A stretch of DNA of 29,245 bases from JAGNRR01 sp964389575 (GTDB lineage Bacteria > Bacteroidota > Bacteroidia > Chitinophagales > Chitinophagaceae). The notes beneath the pieces are model-generated. The model was given only the letters and a program-made list of their open reading frames with translations. It was not told the origin of the DNA and made no database searches. The position numbers and the translations under genes were made by a program. Positions 7,514-15,812 of this stretch are shown here, one piece after another. Location: assembly GCA_964389575.1 (NCBI GenBank), contig CAYMFF010000036.1:1-29245 (forward strand), in the 5' to 3' direction. Numbering within the stretch: position 1 is the stretch's first letter; each line of letters opens with the position of its first letter.

Positions 7514-9664
7514 TTAATTCCGTATTGTCATTTCATCTAACAACGGACGGCCACCTAATACTTTATCTAATACCCACATAATGTAGCGAGCATCAACGAT
7601 AATTGTTCTTTTAAATCGCTTATCAAAAGCAATATCACCACTCATTGCTTCCCAGTTACCATCAAAAGCGGCACCAATCCATTCGCCGTTTCCGTTAATT
7701 ACAGGACTTCCTGAATTACCACCCGTAATGTCATTATTCGTAATAAAGCAGGTAACCAATTCGCCTTTACTATTAGCGTAGTCGCCATAATCTTTACGAC
7801 GTACTAAGTCTACTATTTTAGTTTGTAGGTCAAATTCTTTGTCTCCCGGCTTATATTTTTCCATTAAGCCCGCTGCGGTAGTGTAGTGCGAGAAGCTTAC
7901 GCCATCTTTCGGTTTATACGCTTTTACATTTCCGTAGCTCAAACGCATAGTGCTATTGGCATCAGGGTACATCAACTTGCCTTGGTTTTTTTCTAACATT
8001 CCACCTAAATAGGCGCGGTCTAATTCAAAACGCTCATAGCGATAATCTGTAATGATGTCAGCATAGTTTTTTTTCCAATTGTCATTTACATTCATTGCAT
8101 ATACGATGGCCGGGTCTTCCAATAGTTTATCTATATTTTCTGGTGTTGCCATTCGGTCAAAAGCTTCATCATTTAGCAAGGCTGTTTTTTGGTACAAATA
8201 ACTAGTGTAATCCTTAAATGTTTTTTCAGTTCCACCAGTTCCAAATCGATTGAATACTTCTGACGAAAAAATACTAGGGTGTTGCGCACGAGGAACGTCT
8301 TCATAGAACATCTGATTCATGGCCGCAAAAAGGTTTTGGTCTAATTCTTTGTCCATCGATTCTATTAATGACGCTCTTGTCTTTTTAAGCGCAGTCAATG
8401 CTTTATTTATTTTATCAATATCTGCTTTGCTGTCGATCAATTTTTTCAAGCCCGAAACTCGTAAAGCAAGCTGGGTCAATTTAGGCGAACCAAACGCCTC
8501 ATAGAAATAGAGGTAGTGTTTTACATACGGTTTGTAATCTGCATAGGCCTCGGCATAGTCAGGAAATAAGTTCTTAAGATAGCGAGCTTCTTTTTTTGAC
8601 CAACGCTGAAATTCAGCTTCTTCGTCCATTTTTTGATCTTGGATTTTCAGTCTTTTTAATTGCTCGGTTTGTCCAATAAAATATTTCCAATAGTTTGCAA
8701 CTGACGCGTACGTAGAAGCGTATTTTAAATCTACCGCTGGCTTACGATCCATTACTTCGCGCATAACGGCTAATCTTTTATCTCTGATTTTAACTATGGT
8801 TGGGTTAAAATCATTTACCGAAAGATCAATACCTTGAGAGGTAAGATAGCGAGTTGTGCGACCTGGATAACCCATGATCATTGCAAAGTCTCCATCTTCA
8901 ACACCTTTTAAGGATACTGGTAAATGGTGCTTTGGGTGATATGGTCTATTGTTTTTAGAATATTTTGCGGGTCGATTGTTGTTATTAGAATAAACACGAA
9001 ACATACTAAAATCACAAGTGTGACGAGGCCACATCCAATTATCCGTATCTCCTCCAAATTTACCTAAACTTTCAGGTGGTGCTGCTACCAAACGAACGTC
9101 TGTATACACTTCATAAATGAGCATATAATATTTATTGCCTGAATAAAAACTACGCACGTCAACACGATAAGCGCCGTTGTTATCATTTTCTTTCTGTAAC
9201 TCTTTAGTCACCTCACGCAATCTTTTGCTAACGTCTGCACCATAGGCATCGCTTATTTTTTTACGTACTCGTTTAGTTACATCTTCCATGCGAACCAAAA
9301 ATTTGACGCTTAATCCTGGGCAAGGTAATTCCGCATCTTTGGTGTTGGCGACAAAGCCATTCATGAGATAATTATTTTCTACAGTACTTAGCGAAGAGAT
9401 ATTACCATAACCACAGTGATGGTTGGTCATAAGCAATCCATCAGCAGAAATCATCTCGGCAGTACAACCACCACCAAAATGTACGATGGCATCTTTCATT
9501 GAGCTCTTATTTACACTGTAAATGTCTTCAGCGGTTCCTTTCCAACCTAGTTTTTGCATTTGTTGGAAGTTTTGTCCAATCAACATGGGAATCCACATTC
9601 CTTCATCTGCTTTGGCTGGTGCAAAAAGGATAATACTAAGGAATGCAATCAATAGTTTTTTCAT
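7514..9664 (-). CDS. S46 family dipeptidyl-peptidase, DPP7 type
   Basis: A 716-residue exported serine peptidase, the normal S46 length, with a signal peptide (MKKLLIAFLSIILFAPAKA). The chymotrypsin-like triad region is present: His in LLMTNHHCGYGN (81-83), Asp in the GGDTDNWMWPRHTCDF segment (about 204-219), and Ser651 in TGGNSGSPV. Family knowledge says the residue 18 after the Ser sets the P1 preference: Gly in DPP7 (hydrophobic P1), Arg in DPP11 (Asp/Glu P1). Here it is Gly669 in AAFDGNW, so DPP7-like. The enzyme removes dipeptides from oligopeptides in the periplasm, feeding amino-acid use. It is a single-gene unit with its own terminator. Confidence 0.93.
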   Translation of the reverse strand: MKKLLIAFLSIILFAPAKADEGMWIPMLIGQNFQQMQKLGWKGTAEDIYSVNKSSMKDAIVHFGGGCTAEMISADGLLMTNHHCGYGNISSLSTVENNYLMNGFVANTKDAELPCPGLSVKFLVRMEDVTKRVRKKISDAYGADVSKRLREVTKELQKENDNNGAYRVDVRSFYSGNKYYMLIYEVYTDVRLVAAPPESLGKFGGDTDNWMWPRHTCDFSMFRVYSNNNNRPAKYSKNNRPYHPKHHLPVSLKGVEDGDFAMIMGYPGRTTRYLTSQGIDLSVNDFNPTIVKIRDKRLAVMREVMDRKPAVDLKYASTYASVANYWKYFIGQTEQLKRLKIQDQKMDEEAEFQRWSKKEARYLKNLFPDYAEAYADYKPYVKHYLYFYEAFGSPKLTQLALRVSGLKKLIDSKADIDKINKALTALKKTRASLIESMDKELDQNLFAAMNQMFYEDVPRAQHPSIFSSEVFNRFGTGGTEKTFKDYTSYLYQKTALLNDEAFDRMATPENIDKLLEDPAIVYAMNVNDNWKKNYADIITDYRYERFELDRAYLGGMLEKNQGKLMYPDANSTMRLSYGNVKAYKPKDGVSFSHYTTAAGLMEKYKPGDKEFDLQTKIVDLVRRKDYGDYANSKGELVTCFITNNDITGGNSGSPVINGNGEWIGAAFDGNWEAMSGDIAFDKRFKRTIIVDARYIMWVLDKVLGGRPLLDEMTIRN

Positions 9665-9701
9665 AAATTTTATTTTTTATCCCGGTAACAATCGGGACTG
9701 A

Positions 9702-9709
9702 CAAATATA
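9702..9709 (-). promoter_or_regulatory. Candidate -7 box of the S46 peptidase gene
   Basis: The minus strand reads TATATTTG, a perfect TAnnTTTG box, 37 bases before the start codon. No clear TTG was found at -33. The leader between contains a 5-bp hairpin (9680-9684 with 9693-9697). Confidence 0.4.
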
Positions 9710-9766
9710 ATGGACAAGAACTTATTATTCTTTTATAGTCCGTAAAACTTGGATGAATGGCAGTAG

Positions 9767-10663
9767 CTAGGGCAATAGCTTATAATTGCGGTAGCTGAAA
9801 TCTAAGCCCAGATACTTTTTAAAGAAAACTTTGAAGTGTTCTTTCAGACTGGTATTTTCTTGTTTGGGATCGTAGTTAAATTCCCAATTGAGTCTTTCAA
9901 TTCTATCTTGCATTACCTTAGGGTGAGTACCACGAAAACGCTCCAAGGCATGTTCGTTTTTTTCGTATTTATACTGTTGTGCTGTACCAGCTCGTTTGGC
10001 AGATTCTTCGTCGCTGTGCCAGAGTTTTTGAAACGTTTTTTGTTTTTGTTGCATAGCGGTTGGCTCCTTTACCCAGCCATAATGATGAACAAAAGCATTA
10101 ATCAGTTTCACATTTAGTTTTTGACCATCAGGATATTTGGTGTTGTTTTTATTCTTTCTGAAACCTTGGGCATCACGATAAGAATATATATGAGACTTGT
10201 TTTTTATAATACGAATTTCATGTGGGTACCAACTCGTGGCACTTCCAATGTAATCGTAAGAGCCATAAAAATGACGATACTTAAAGAGCAGGCCATCTAC
10301 TTTGTCATTCGTTAAGTTTTCTTTCATGGCTCGATGAATGTTATCTAAGTATTTTTCATGAATTACTTCATCACCTTGAATGTAAAATGCCCAATCTGAA
10401 TCCTTAGATACAGCGGCCAAGGCCTTATCGGTTTCAACCGCTAATACACGACCACCCTCGCGCAGCGTGTCATCCCATTTGGTTTCAATAATTTTTATTT
10501 TATCGGTTTGAATGGATTGAATTAAACCCAGCGTGTCATCCTCAGAATTTCCGATGGCAACAATGACTTCATCACATATGGGTAGAATAGAAATGATTGC
10601 CTCCACAATGGGATAGTCATAAACAACAGCGTTGCGCACAAATGTAAAACCAGATACCTTCAT
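9767..10663 (-). CDS. Family 2-like glycosyltransferase
   Basis: A 298-residue protein that opens MKVSGFTFVRNAVVYDYPIV. This, with the CDEVIVAIGNSEDDT stretch (around residues 30-45), is typical of GT-A fold glycosyltransferases. YIQGDEVI at about 93-100 provides the DxD-like nucleotide-sugar and metal site. The remainder (W-rich, SATSWYPHEIRIIK, HHYGWVKEP) matches the acceptor half of cytosolic GT2-like enzymes. It has no membrane segment. The likely role is adding a sugar to a surface glycan or lipid; donor and acceptor are unknown. It lies alone between other functions, not in a polysaccharide cluster. Confidence 0.85.
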   Translation of the reverse strand: MKVSGFTFVRNAVVYDYPIVEAIISILPICDEVIVAIGNSEDDTLGLIQSIQTDKIKIIETKWDDTLREGGRVLAVETDKALAAVSKDSDWAFYIQGDEVIHEKYLDNIHRAMKENLTNDKVDGLLFKYRHFYGSYDYIGSATSWYPHEIRIIKNKSHIYSYRDAQGFRKNKNNTKYPDGQKLNVKLINAFVHHYGWVKEPTAMQQKQKTFQKLWHSDEESAKRAGTAQQYKYEKNEHALERFRGTHPKVMQDRIERLNWEFNYDPKQENTSLKEHFKVFFKKYLGLDFSYRNYKLLP

Positions 10664-10689
10664 TGTTACAAAGTAAAGATAGACATTGA

Positions 10690-11364
10690 TTAAGGCTTCA
10701 GCTTTAATAATCGCTGAATGCTAGCAAAGTGTGCAAACAAAACAATGGGCACGACCACAGATGGTAACCATGTAAAGGGGAATTGCAAAATGGCTTGATT
10801 AGGCTGCTCGAAACCAAATTGTTGGAATGGAAGTTCTACCGATAAGGTGGCATGAATAACAATATTTATTAAAAGGATGGCACATAAAATGTTCCAAAGC
10901 ATAAGAAATTTGGGTCCGATACGATTTTTGACAAAGGCTAGATAATAAATAATAGGGGCTGTCAGACCGGCAATAATATCAAAATTTCTACCTGCAAAAG
11001 TCATGACCTCAGGTATGGCTTTTGCCGTGAACAAAGAATATAGTATGAGCTCCACAGGAATTCGGATGGTGTGCAAAAGAGTTAATGTGCGCAAATCAAA
11101 TGTTTTTATAAAAGATTTTCCTCGCTTGGAAATCAGCAAATAGAGTATGAGCGCAAAAGATGGCGCCACAACCATAAAAAATTTGGGGGGTAGAATAGGC
11201 TTGGTTTGGTAAAAACCTATATAGGATAGGGTGCCATGAATTAATAAGTATAAACCAACGATCGCTAAAATCTTTATGTTTTTTTTACCGGCTACGAATA
11301 AAATAAAAACGGTTGTAAGTGTTATTAAAATAAATGCAAGTGAAATAGAGTAGGGAATATTCAT
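10690..11364 (-). CDS. Polytopic membrane protein of unknown function
   Basis: About 224 residues from the ATG at 11364 (MNIPYSISLAFILITL). A longer reading to 11472 runs back into the preceding gene and is not supported. I count about seven transmembrane segments, with conserved-looking polar motifs between them (LHTIRIPVELILY, FAGRNFDIIAGLTAPIIYY, WNILCAILLINIVIHA, FEQPNQAILQFPFTWLP). The pattern recurs in Bacteroidota membrane proteins that I know only as hypothetical. There is no pump or enzyme signature. It starts 17 bases after the preceding small membrane gene, so the two likely form an operon. Confidence 0.8.
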   Translation of the reverse strand: MNIPYSISLAFILITLTTVFILFVAGKKNIKILAIVGLYLLIHGTLSYIGFYQTKPILPPKFFMVVAPSFALILYLLISKRGKSFIKTFDLRTLTLLHTIRIPVELILYSLFTAKAIPEVMTFAGRNFDIIAGLTAPIIYYLAFVKNRIGPKFLMLWNILCAILLINIVIHATLSVELPFQQFGFEQPNQAILQFPFTWLPSVVVPIVLFAHFASIQRLLKLKP

Positions 11365-11381
11365 TGTACTTATGAGATTTA

Positions 11382-11735
11382 TTAAGCAAAGATAACATAC
11401 TTGGCAAGCAGCATAATCGCTACAAACCAAAACAAGAATCCTAATCGCAAGTAGAACCAAAATTGTTTCCATTGCGTTCTAAAAATTAGCCATTTACTTC
11501 CTATAATTAATTCTAACAAGATTAAAATTTGCCAACAGGCTGGGCAGATAATTAGTAATATTTTGAAAAGAAAATTCAGCTGCTTTTTAGGATGAACATA
11601 CAGCTGACTTTCTTTTAGTCCTCGTGAGCTTATGATGGCTTGAAGTTCTTTTTTATTAGATCGCGGAAGACCTTTGAGTTTAATCAACGCCAATACTTGT
11701 TGGTCAGTTAGCATATTAGTTTCTGAAACAAGCAT
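11382..11735 (-). CDS. Small membrane protein, 117 aa
   Basis: Two adjacent hydrophobic segments (FLFKILLIICPACWQILILLELII and, after a basic loop, FWFYLRLGFLFWFVAIMLL) form a helical pair. The N-terminal 45 residues are soluble and helical (TDQQVLALIKLKGLPRSNKKE). The ATG at 11735 is used here; a second one at 11714 is possible and neither has a clear ribosome site. It stands first in a short operon with the polytopic membrane protein downstream. I do not recognise the family. Confidence 0.6.
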   Translation of the reverse strand: MLVSETNMLTDQQVLALIKLKGLPRSNKKELQAIISSRGLKESQLYVHPKKQLNFLFKILLIICPACWQILILLELIIGSKWLIFRTQWKQFWFYLRLGFLFWFVAIMLLAKYVIFA

Positions 11736-11746
11736 ATCCTAAAAGT

Positions 11747-11776
11747 AAAAACCATTCGCCGAGGCGAATGGTTTTT
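11747..11776 (-). terminator. Intrinsic terminator after the LysM gene
   Basis: Long A/T-flanked inverted repeat with core ACCATTCGC paired with GCGAATGGT and a 4-base loop at 11760-11763. On the minus strand it is followed by a T run, ending the LysM gene and isolating it from the next membrane-protein operon. It could work in both directions. Confidence 0.85.
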
Positions 11777-11797
11777 ATTCTATTTTTTTTATTACGC

Positions 11798-12286
11798 CTA
11801 ACCTAAAGCTGGGATTCGTAACACTTGACCTGGATAAATCTCGTTGGCGTCTTTAATCATTGGTTGGTTCGCCTCTACAATTGTTGGATATTTAGAGCCA
11901 TCGCTATAGAATTTTTCTGAGATTGCCCATAGCGTATCTCCTTTTTCTACTGTGTGCAACTGACTGTCGCCAACTTGAACATCACCGCCAATCGTCATTT
12001 GATTGTCTACTTCACTAATACCTGCGATATTTCCGGCAATTAAACTTGCTTTTTCAAAATCAGCTTTTGAAGCCGCATCTCCAGCGAGCACTACTTTGCC
12101 TCCTGGATGAAATTGAATATCAAAATTATCTACGTTTAAGCCATGCGAATTCACAAAATTTGTAAGTGCGTCTTTTTGGTTTGTGGTAACCTGCTCATCC
12201 GTAATGTTCGGGTTTTCCGCAACTTGTTCTTCTTTCGATCCAAAAATTTTCTTTCCGGCATCTTTTATAAATGAAAATAATCCCAT
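11798..12286 (-). CDS. kbp: BON-LysM protein, Kbp (YgaU)-like
   Basis: A 162-residue protein with the layout of E. coli Kbp/YgaU. The N-terminus is MGLFSFIKDAGKKIFGSKEE, without a signal peptide. A BON domain (about 35-98: VNSHGLNVDNFDIQFHPGGKVVLAG ... ISEVDNQMTIGG) is followed by a LysM domain (about 110-160: HTVEKGDTLWAISEKFYSD, then EIYPGQVLRIP). In E. coli the protein is cytoplasmic and binds potassium, being required for growth under high K+. A similar osmotic or potassium role is likely but inferred. It is a single-gene unit with its own terminator. The start is fixed by MGLFSFIKD. Confidence 0.9.
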   Translation of the reverse strand: MGLFSFIKDAGKKIFGSKEEQVAENPNITDEQVTTNQKDALTNFVNSHGLNVDNFDIQFHPGGKVVLAGDAASKADFEKASLIAGNIAGISEVDNQMTIGGDVQVGDSQLHTVEKGDTLWAISEKFYSDGSKYPTIVEANQPMIKDANEIYPGQVLRIPALG

Positions 12287-12391
12287 AGTGTTTGTTTATT
12301 TTTTTGTTGAGCTACAATAATAGAAAAAAAATATTGATTTTTAGTTAAGTAATAGTTGGTGAGCACAAACATACTTCCTTATAATAAATTG

Positions 12392-13123
12392 CTACAACGC
12401 CATTTTTTCCTTGAACTTGCTAGCCTGTCTTCTTGAAACTTCTACTTCTTCACCACAAGTTAGAATTACTTTTAGTCCTCCATTAAAGTGGGGATGAATG
12501 CTTTTGATACTGTTAATATTGATGATTTGTCGTCGGTTGGCTCTAAAGAAAAGATCATCATCAAGTCGTTCCTCAAGCGCATTTAATGACTTAAGAATGA
12601 GTGGTCGATATTTATCAAATACAACTTTGCTATAATTTCCTGCATTTTCGAAGTAGCGTACATCGCCAATTTTCACGAACCAACATCGTTCACCATCTTT
12701 CACAAATACTTTGTCTGTGGCACTTAGTTTTTTATTTGTAGTGTCCTCAGATTCTTCCTCTTTGTCAATGGCCAATTCTACTTTTTCTATTGCCTCTTTT
12801 AATCGTTCTTCTTCTATGGGCTTCAGTAAATAGTCCAGTGCATTAACTTCAAAAGCTTTGATAGCGTATTCGTCATGTGCTGTGCAGAAGATAACTTTTG
12901 GTATGTGATCAAGAACTTCCAGTAAATCAAAGCCTGTTTTGTTTGCAGGCATGTTGATATCTAGAAAAATTAAATCTGGTTTTTGTTCATCAATTTTATT
13001 TATGCCGTCCGCTACATTTGCAGCTTCATCAATTATTTCAATTTGCGGAAAAGACTCTAGCATATCGCTAAGTTCTTTACGCGCTAATCTTTCATCTTCT
13101 ACAATAATGCTTCTAATTTTCAT
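12392..13123 (-). CDS. LytTR response regulator
   Basis: A 243-residue two-domain regulator. The receiver domain (1-120) has acidic residues at E9-D10, phospho-acceptor Asp55 in LIFLDINMP, Thr81 (FCTAHDE) and Lys101 (LLKPIEEE). The C-terminal LytTR DNA-binding domain (about 140-243) has the typical KDGERCWFVKIGDVRYFENAGNYSKVV and FFRANRRQIININSI segments. It pairs with the histidine kinase encoded immediately upstream, overlapping by 11 bases. The target genes are unknown. LytTR proteins usually bind direct repeats near their targets. Confidence 0.95.
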   Translation of the reverse strand: MKIRSIIVEDERLARKELSDMLESFPQIEIIDEAANVADGINKIDEQKPDLIFLDINMPANKTGFDLLEVLDHIPKVIFCTAHDEYAIKAFEVNALDYLLKPIEEERLKEAIEKVELAIDKEEESEDTTNKKLSATDKVFVKDGERCWFVKIGDVRYFENAGNYSKVVFDKYRPLILKSLNALEERLDDDLFFRANRRQIININSIKSIHPHFNGGLKVILTCGEEVEVSRRQASKFKEKMAL

Positions 13124-14162
13124 ATGGTTTTATTTTATTGGGGATACATATTTCTACAACGACCATGTTATCTTTTTCAAACATATTTATCTCAGCTAAT
13201 TCAGGATAAAGATGACTCAGCCTTTTTTGCGATGAGCTCATACCAAAGCCAGTGCCTTTTAATTTATTTTCTTGGTTTATTCGACCTTCATTTCGAATGC
13301 TTATTCTAATGAGCTCGCCATCAGCCTCTGAGCGGATCCATATGGTCCCACCATTTTCTTGCAGACTAATACCATGTTTAACCGCGTTCTCCACTAGGTT
13401 TTGAATCAACATTGGTGGGATGAGCATAGCCCGTGTTTTGGGCTCAATTTGAAATTCGTATTGCAGTCGTTCTTCAAAACGAATTTTTTCTAAATGCAAA
13501 TAATTTTCAACCAGTTTTAATTCTTCATCTAAGCTAATACTATTATCCTTTGTGCTGATCGACGTGCGTAATATTTTGGATAACTTAGTCACTGCTTCTC
13601 TAGCGGCCGTTGGATCTTCTTTTATAAGCGCTCGAATACTATTTAGCGAGTTGAAAATAAAATGTGGTTGCAAGTTCGAACGCATACTTTTTAATTCTAA
13701 TTCCTGCATATCATTTTGCATTTGCAATTGCGAAATAATGCGCGAACGATTACTCTCTATATAAGACCAAGTGAAATAAATTAATGACCATGCCAATAAT
13801 ATTAAATACGCCGACATGAATGGTCTTATCAAATGGCGCAGTGAAGAAATGTTTTCTTGCTCAGGATAAAATATGTTGAGCAGAATATACTGCCATAAAC
13901 AAAAAATTAGAGCCATTATTATATTGGCAAATAAAACGCGCGTGATTAAACGCGTTGTTTCTAGAGATGGCCATTTTTGTCGAATTAATGTTTTTCGATA
14001 AAAATGGGTGAGTGCCAAACCTCCGGCAACTAATAATACATTGATTATTATTGTTTTTATATGAGAATCATTGGGTTCGAAAAAAGAAATATAAATATTA
14101 AGCAGTGCAAACAGACTCCATCCTACGGTTTGTATCAGCCAATATTTTTTATTCGATTTCAC
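13113..14162 (-). CDS. LytS-type sensor histidine kinase
   Basis: About 349 residues from the GTG at 14162 (MKSNKKYWLIQTVGWSLFALL). There is no ATG nearby, and a TTG nine bases further upstream is the alternative. Four hydrophobic segments fill the first 135 residues, then a short coiled linker, then the His-kinase core: His167 in LQPHFIFNSLNS and the N box with Asn259 in NLVENAVKHG. The glycine-rich G boxes near GTGFGMSSSQKRL are clear. It belongs to the LytS/YehU-like group (PF06580) and phosphorylates the response regulator encoded 11 bases into its end. The sensed signal is unknown. Confidence 0.92.
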   Translation of the reverse strand: MKSNKKYWLIQTVGWSLFALLNIYISFFEPNDSHIKTIIINVLLVAGGLALTHFYRKTLIRQKWPSLETTRLITRVLFANIIMALIFCLWQYILLNIFYPEQENISSLRHLIRPFMSAYLILLAWSLIYFTWSYIESNRSRIISQLQMQNDMQELELKSMRSNLQPHFIFNSLNSIRALIKEDPTAAREAVTKLSKILRTSISTKDNSISLDEELKLVENYLHLEKIRFEERLQYEFQIEPKTRAMLIPPMLIQNLVENAVKHGISLQENGGTIWIRSEADGELIRISIRNEGRINQENKLKGTGFGMSSSQKRLSHLYPELAEINMFEKDNMVVVEICIPNKIKPYEN

Positions 14163-14266
14163 GATTATCAAAAGTAATAGGCTAGAAGCAGATATCTAAC
14201 GTTTTATCTATGAACGGTTTTAATTCTTGATGAATGATTTAACGTGCTTTTAAGTATGCAATCAAC

Positions 14267-14274
14267 TATATTTG
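14267..14274 (+). promoter_or_regulatory. Candidate -7 box of the beta-barrel gene
   Basis: TATATTTG is a perfect TAnnTTTG match, 17 bases before the ATG at 14292. It argues for that ATG and against an upstream start at 14244, which would lie ahead of the promoter. A matching -33 TTG is not clear. Confidence 0.45.
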
Positions 14275-14291
14275 TCGGATTAAATTTGAAT

Positions 14292-14978
14292 ATGTTTAAG
14301 AACATTGTTTTTATCGTGCTTTGCTTTGTAAGCTTATCTGTGGGTGCCCAGAATACCAGTGATGCAGCCTACAGCAAACCTTCTAAGGATTATTTTATGT
14401 TTCAGATGGGCTATGACGGTTGGGCTGGAGCTCCTGATTCTGTCAATATTGGAGGCATTAGTCGTAGTATGAATGCTTATTTATGCTATGATTTTCCTAT
14501 CAAAACGTCCAATTTTAGCTTTGCTGCTGGAGTAGGAGTGGCGAGTAGCAATATTTTCCTAAAAGATCAAAAAGCAATTATTGGTGATTCGTTGACTGAA
14601 ATTCAATTTTTGGACGACAATGATGAATTCAAGCGTTTTAAATACAGTCTAACTTATTTAGAAGCGCCCTTGGAACTCCGTTATTTTAGCAATAAGAAAA
14701 ATAGAAACAAAGGATTTAAAGCGGCCATTGGAATGAAAGTAGGAGCTTTGATTAATGCACACACCAAAAGTGTAAGAGAATTTAATAATAAACCCATCCG
14801 GGAAAAAGTAAGCACTCGTCGGTTTATTGAAACGTATCGAGTCGGCGGAACCCTTCGTTTTGGGTACGGTAACTTCTCCGTCTACGGACAGTATGGATTG
14901 AATACGCTGTTCCGAGTTGGAAATGGTCCACAAGAAGTGATTCCTTTTTCTGTCGGGATTTGTATCAGCGGATTATAA
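14292..14978 (+). CDS. Outer-membrane beta-barrel protein (PorT-like fold)
   Basis: About 228 residues from the ATG at 14292. The signal peptide is MFKNIVFIVLCFVSLSVGAQ. The mature part has alternating polar and hydrophobic strands separated by loops (YFMFQMGYDGWAG, SFAAGVGVASSNIFL, LEAPLELRYFSNKKN, FKAAIGMKVGALINAH, GGTLRFGYGNFSVYGQYGL), ending in a short strand without a T9SS tag. It is the small outer-membrane beta-barrel type common in Bacteroidota. It is divergent from the histidine kinase gene, so control by that pair is possible but unproven. Confidence 0.85.
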   Translation: MFKNIVFIVLCFVSLSVGAQNTSDAAYSKPSKDYFMFQMGYDGWAGAPDSVNIGGISRSMNAYLCYDFPIKTSNFSFAAGVGVASSNIFLKDQKAIIGDSLTEIQFLDDNDEFKRFKYSLTYLEAPLELRYFSNKKNRNKGFKAAIGMKVGALINAHTKSVREFNNKPIREKVSTRRFIETYRVGGTLRFGYGNFSVYGQYGLNTLFRVGNGPQEVIPFSVGICISGL

Positions 14979-14984
14979 AGTAAA

Positions 14985-15812
14985 TCACCAGCCAGTTTTC
15001 AGTAATCTCTTAGCTGCTCGCAATCCACATTTTTGATATTTGGCATAAGCCGAAGCTCCTTTATCTCGTATAATGGTATTGCTTTCATTTTTAAGATAGG
15101 CATCCAGCGCATCATGTATTGTATAGGCCTCAGGCGCCACTAAGCCCGTAGTCCAAATAAGTGGGTCGACATTCGATTTTTGTAAATGTTGCGAAAAATA
15201 ATGATGACTATAACACGCAAGAATGATGACATCTCTTTTTACTTTATCTGTATTTTCAAAAGTTTCATTAAGCTCGAAATCCATAAGACCATCATGACCA
15301 ATATAGGCACAGAGTTTTGCATTACCATTAATTCCTATCACCTTGCCGTTAGTGTGCAGGGTATCTTTATTGTTTCCGGCCGAGCTCTTTAAGAAATCTA
15401 CTGTAGTTAGTTTAATATGTTTTCCGTCATACGCATCTACCACAAGAAAGGCACCTGAATCTTTGTGTTTAAATACCAGTCTTTCAAGGATGGTTTGATT
15501 TATTTTTTGAGAGCGGATTATTTTCCAATTTTTACTTTTCTTAAAATAGGTTTTCATACCATAAGCAGAACCCCAATACAAATTCGTATTGGGGTTCTGA
15601 CCATTTCCTAAGCTTTTTGAAACGGGTACAATTCCTTGATATTGATTGTCGCACAATGCTACGAAAACATGAATTGTTTTTGTTGTAGCATCAAATGATA
15701 ATGGTACGTTAGCCACTTCTTTTTTACTTTCATGACCGGGTTCCTTTGTTGTATTCGTTTGACCTTGACAACTTGTAATTCCTATGAGTAAAACGACGAT
15801 CCAGTATCTCAT
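14985..15812 (-). CDS. Lipoprotein with clan CD (caspase-like) His and Cys motifs
   Basis: A 275-residue protein. The N-terminus is a lipoprotein signal (MRYWIVVLLIGITSC, lipid Cys15) followed by a polar linker. Two hydrophobic strands end in YIGHDGLMDF (His173) and DVIILACYSHHYF (Cys200). This strand-His-x-Gly and strand-Ala-Cys layout is the hallmark of clan CD peptidases (caspase, gingipain and legumain folds). The Gly is one position later than in the usual HG dyad, and the 27-residue His-Cys spacing is rather short. It may be a peptidase or a relative. It is the last gene of a three-gene operon, overlapping DUF2330 by 4 bases (ATGA). A 14-bp palindrome lies in the coding sequence. Gene call sure, function inferred. 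Confidence 0.8.
   Translation of the reverse strand: MRYWIVVLLIGITSCQGQTNTTKEPGHESKKEVANVPLSFDATTKTIHVFVALCDNQYQGIVPVSKSLGNGQNPNTNLYWGSAYGMKTYFKKSKNWKIIRSQKINQTILERLVFKHKDSGAFLVVDAYDGKHIKLTTVDFLKSSAGNNKDTLHTNGKVIGINGNAKLCAYIGHDGLMDFELNETFENTDKVKRDVIILACYSHHYFSQHLQKSNVDPLIWTTGLVAPEAYTIHDALDAYLKNESNTIIRDKGASAYAKYQKCGLRAAKRLLKTGW
15566..15599 (-). repeat. Perfect 14-bp inverted repeat inside a coding region
   Basis: The arms at 15566-15579 and 15586-15599 are exact complements with a 6-base loop. They lie within codons for residues about 72-83 of the lipoprotein gene. There is no T tract, so it does not look like an intrinsic terminator. It would form a very stable hairpin in the messenger RNA. 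Confidence 0.9.
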
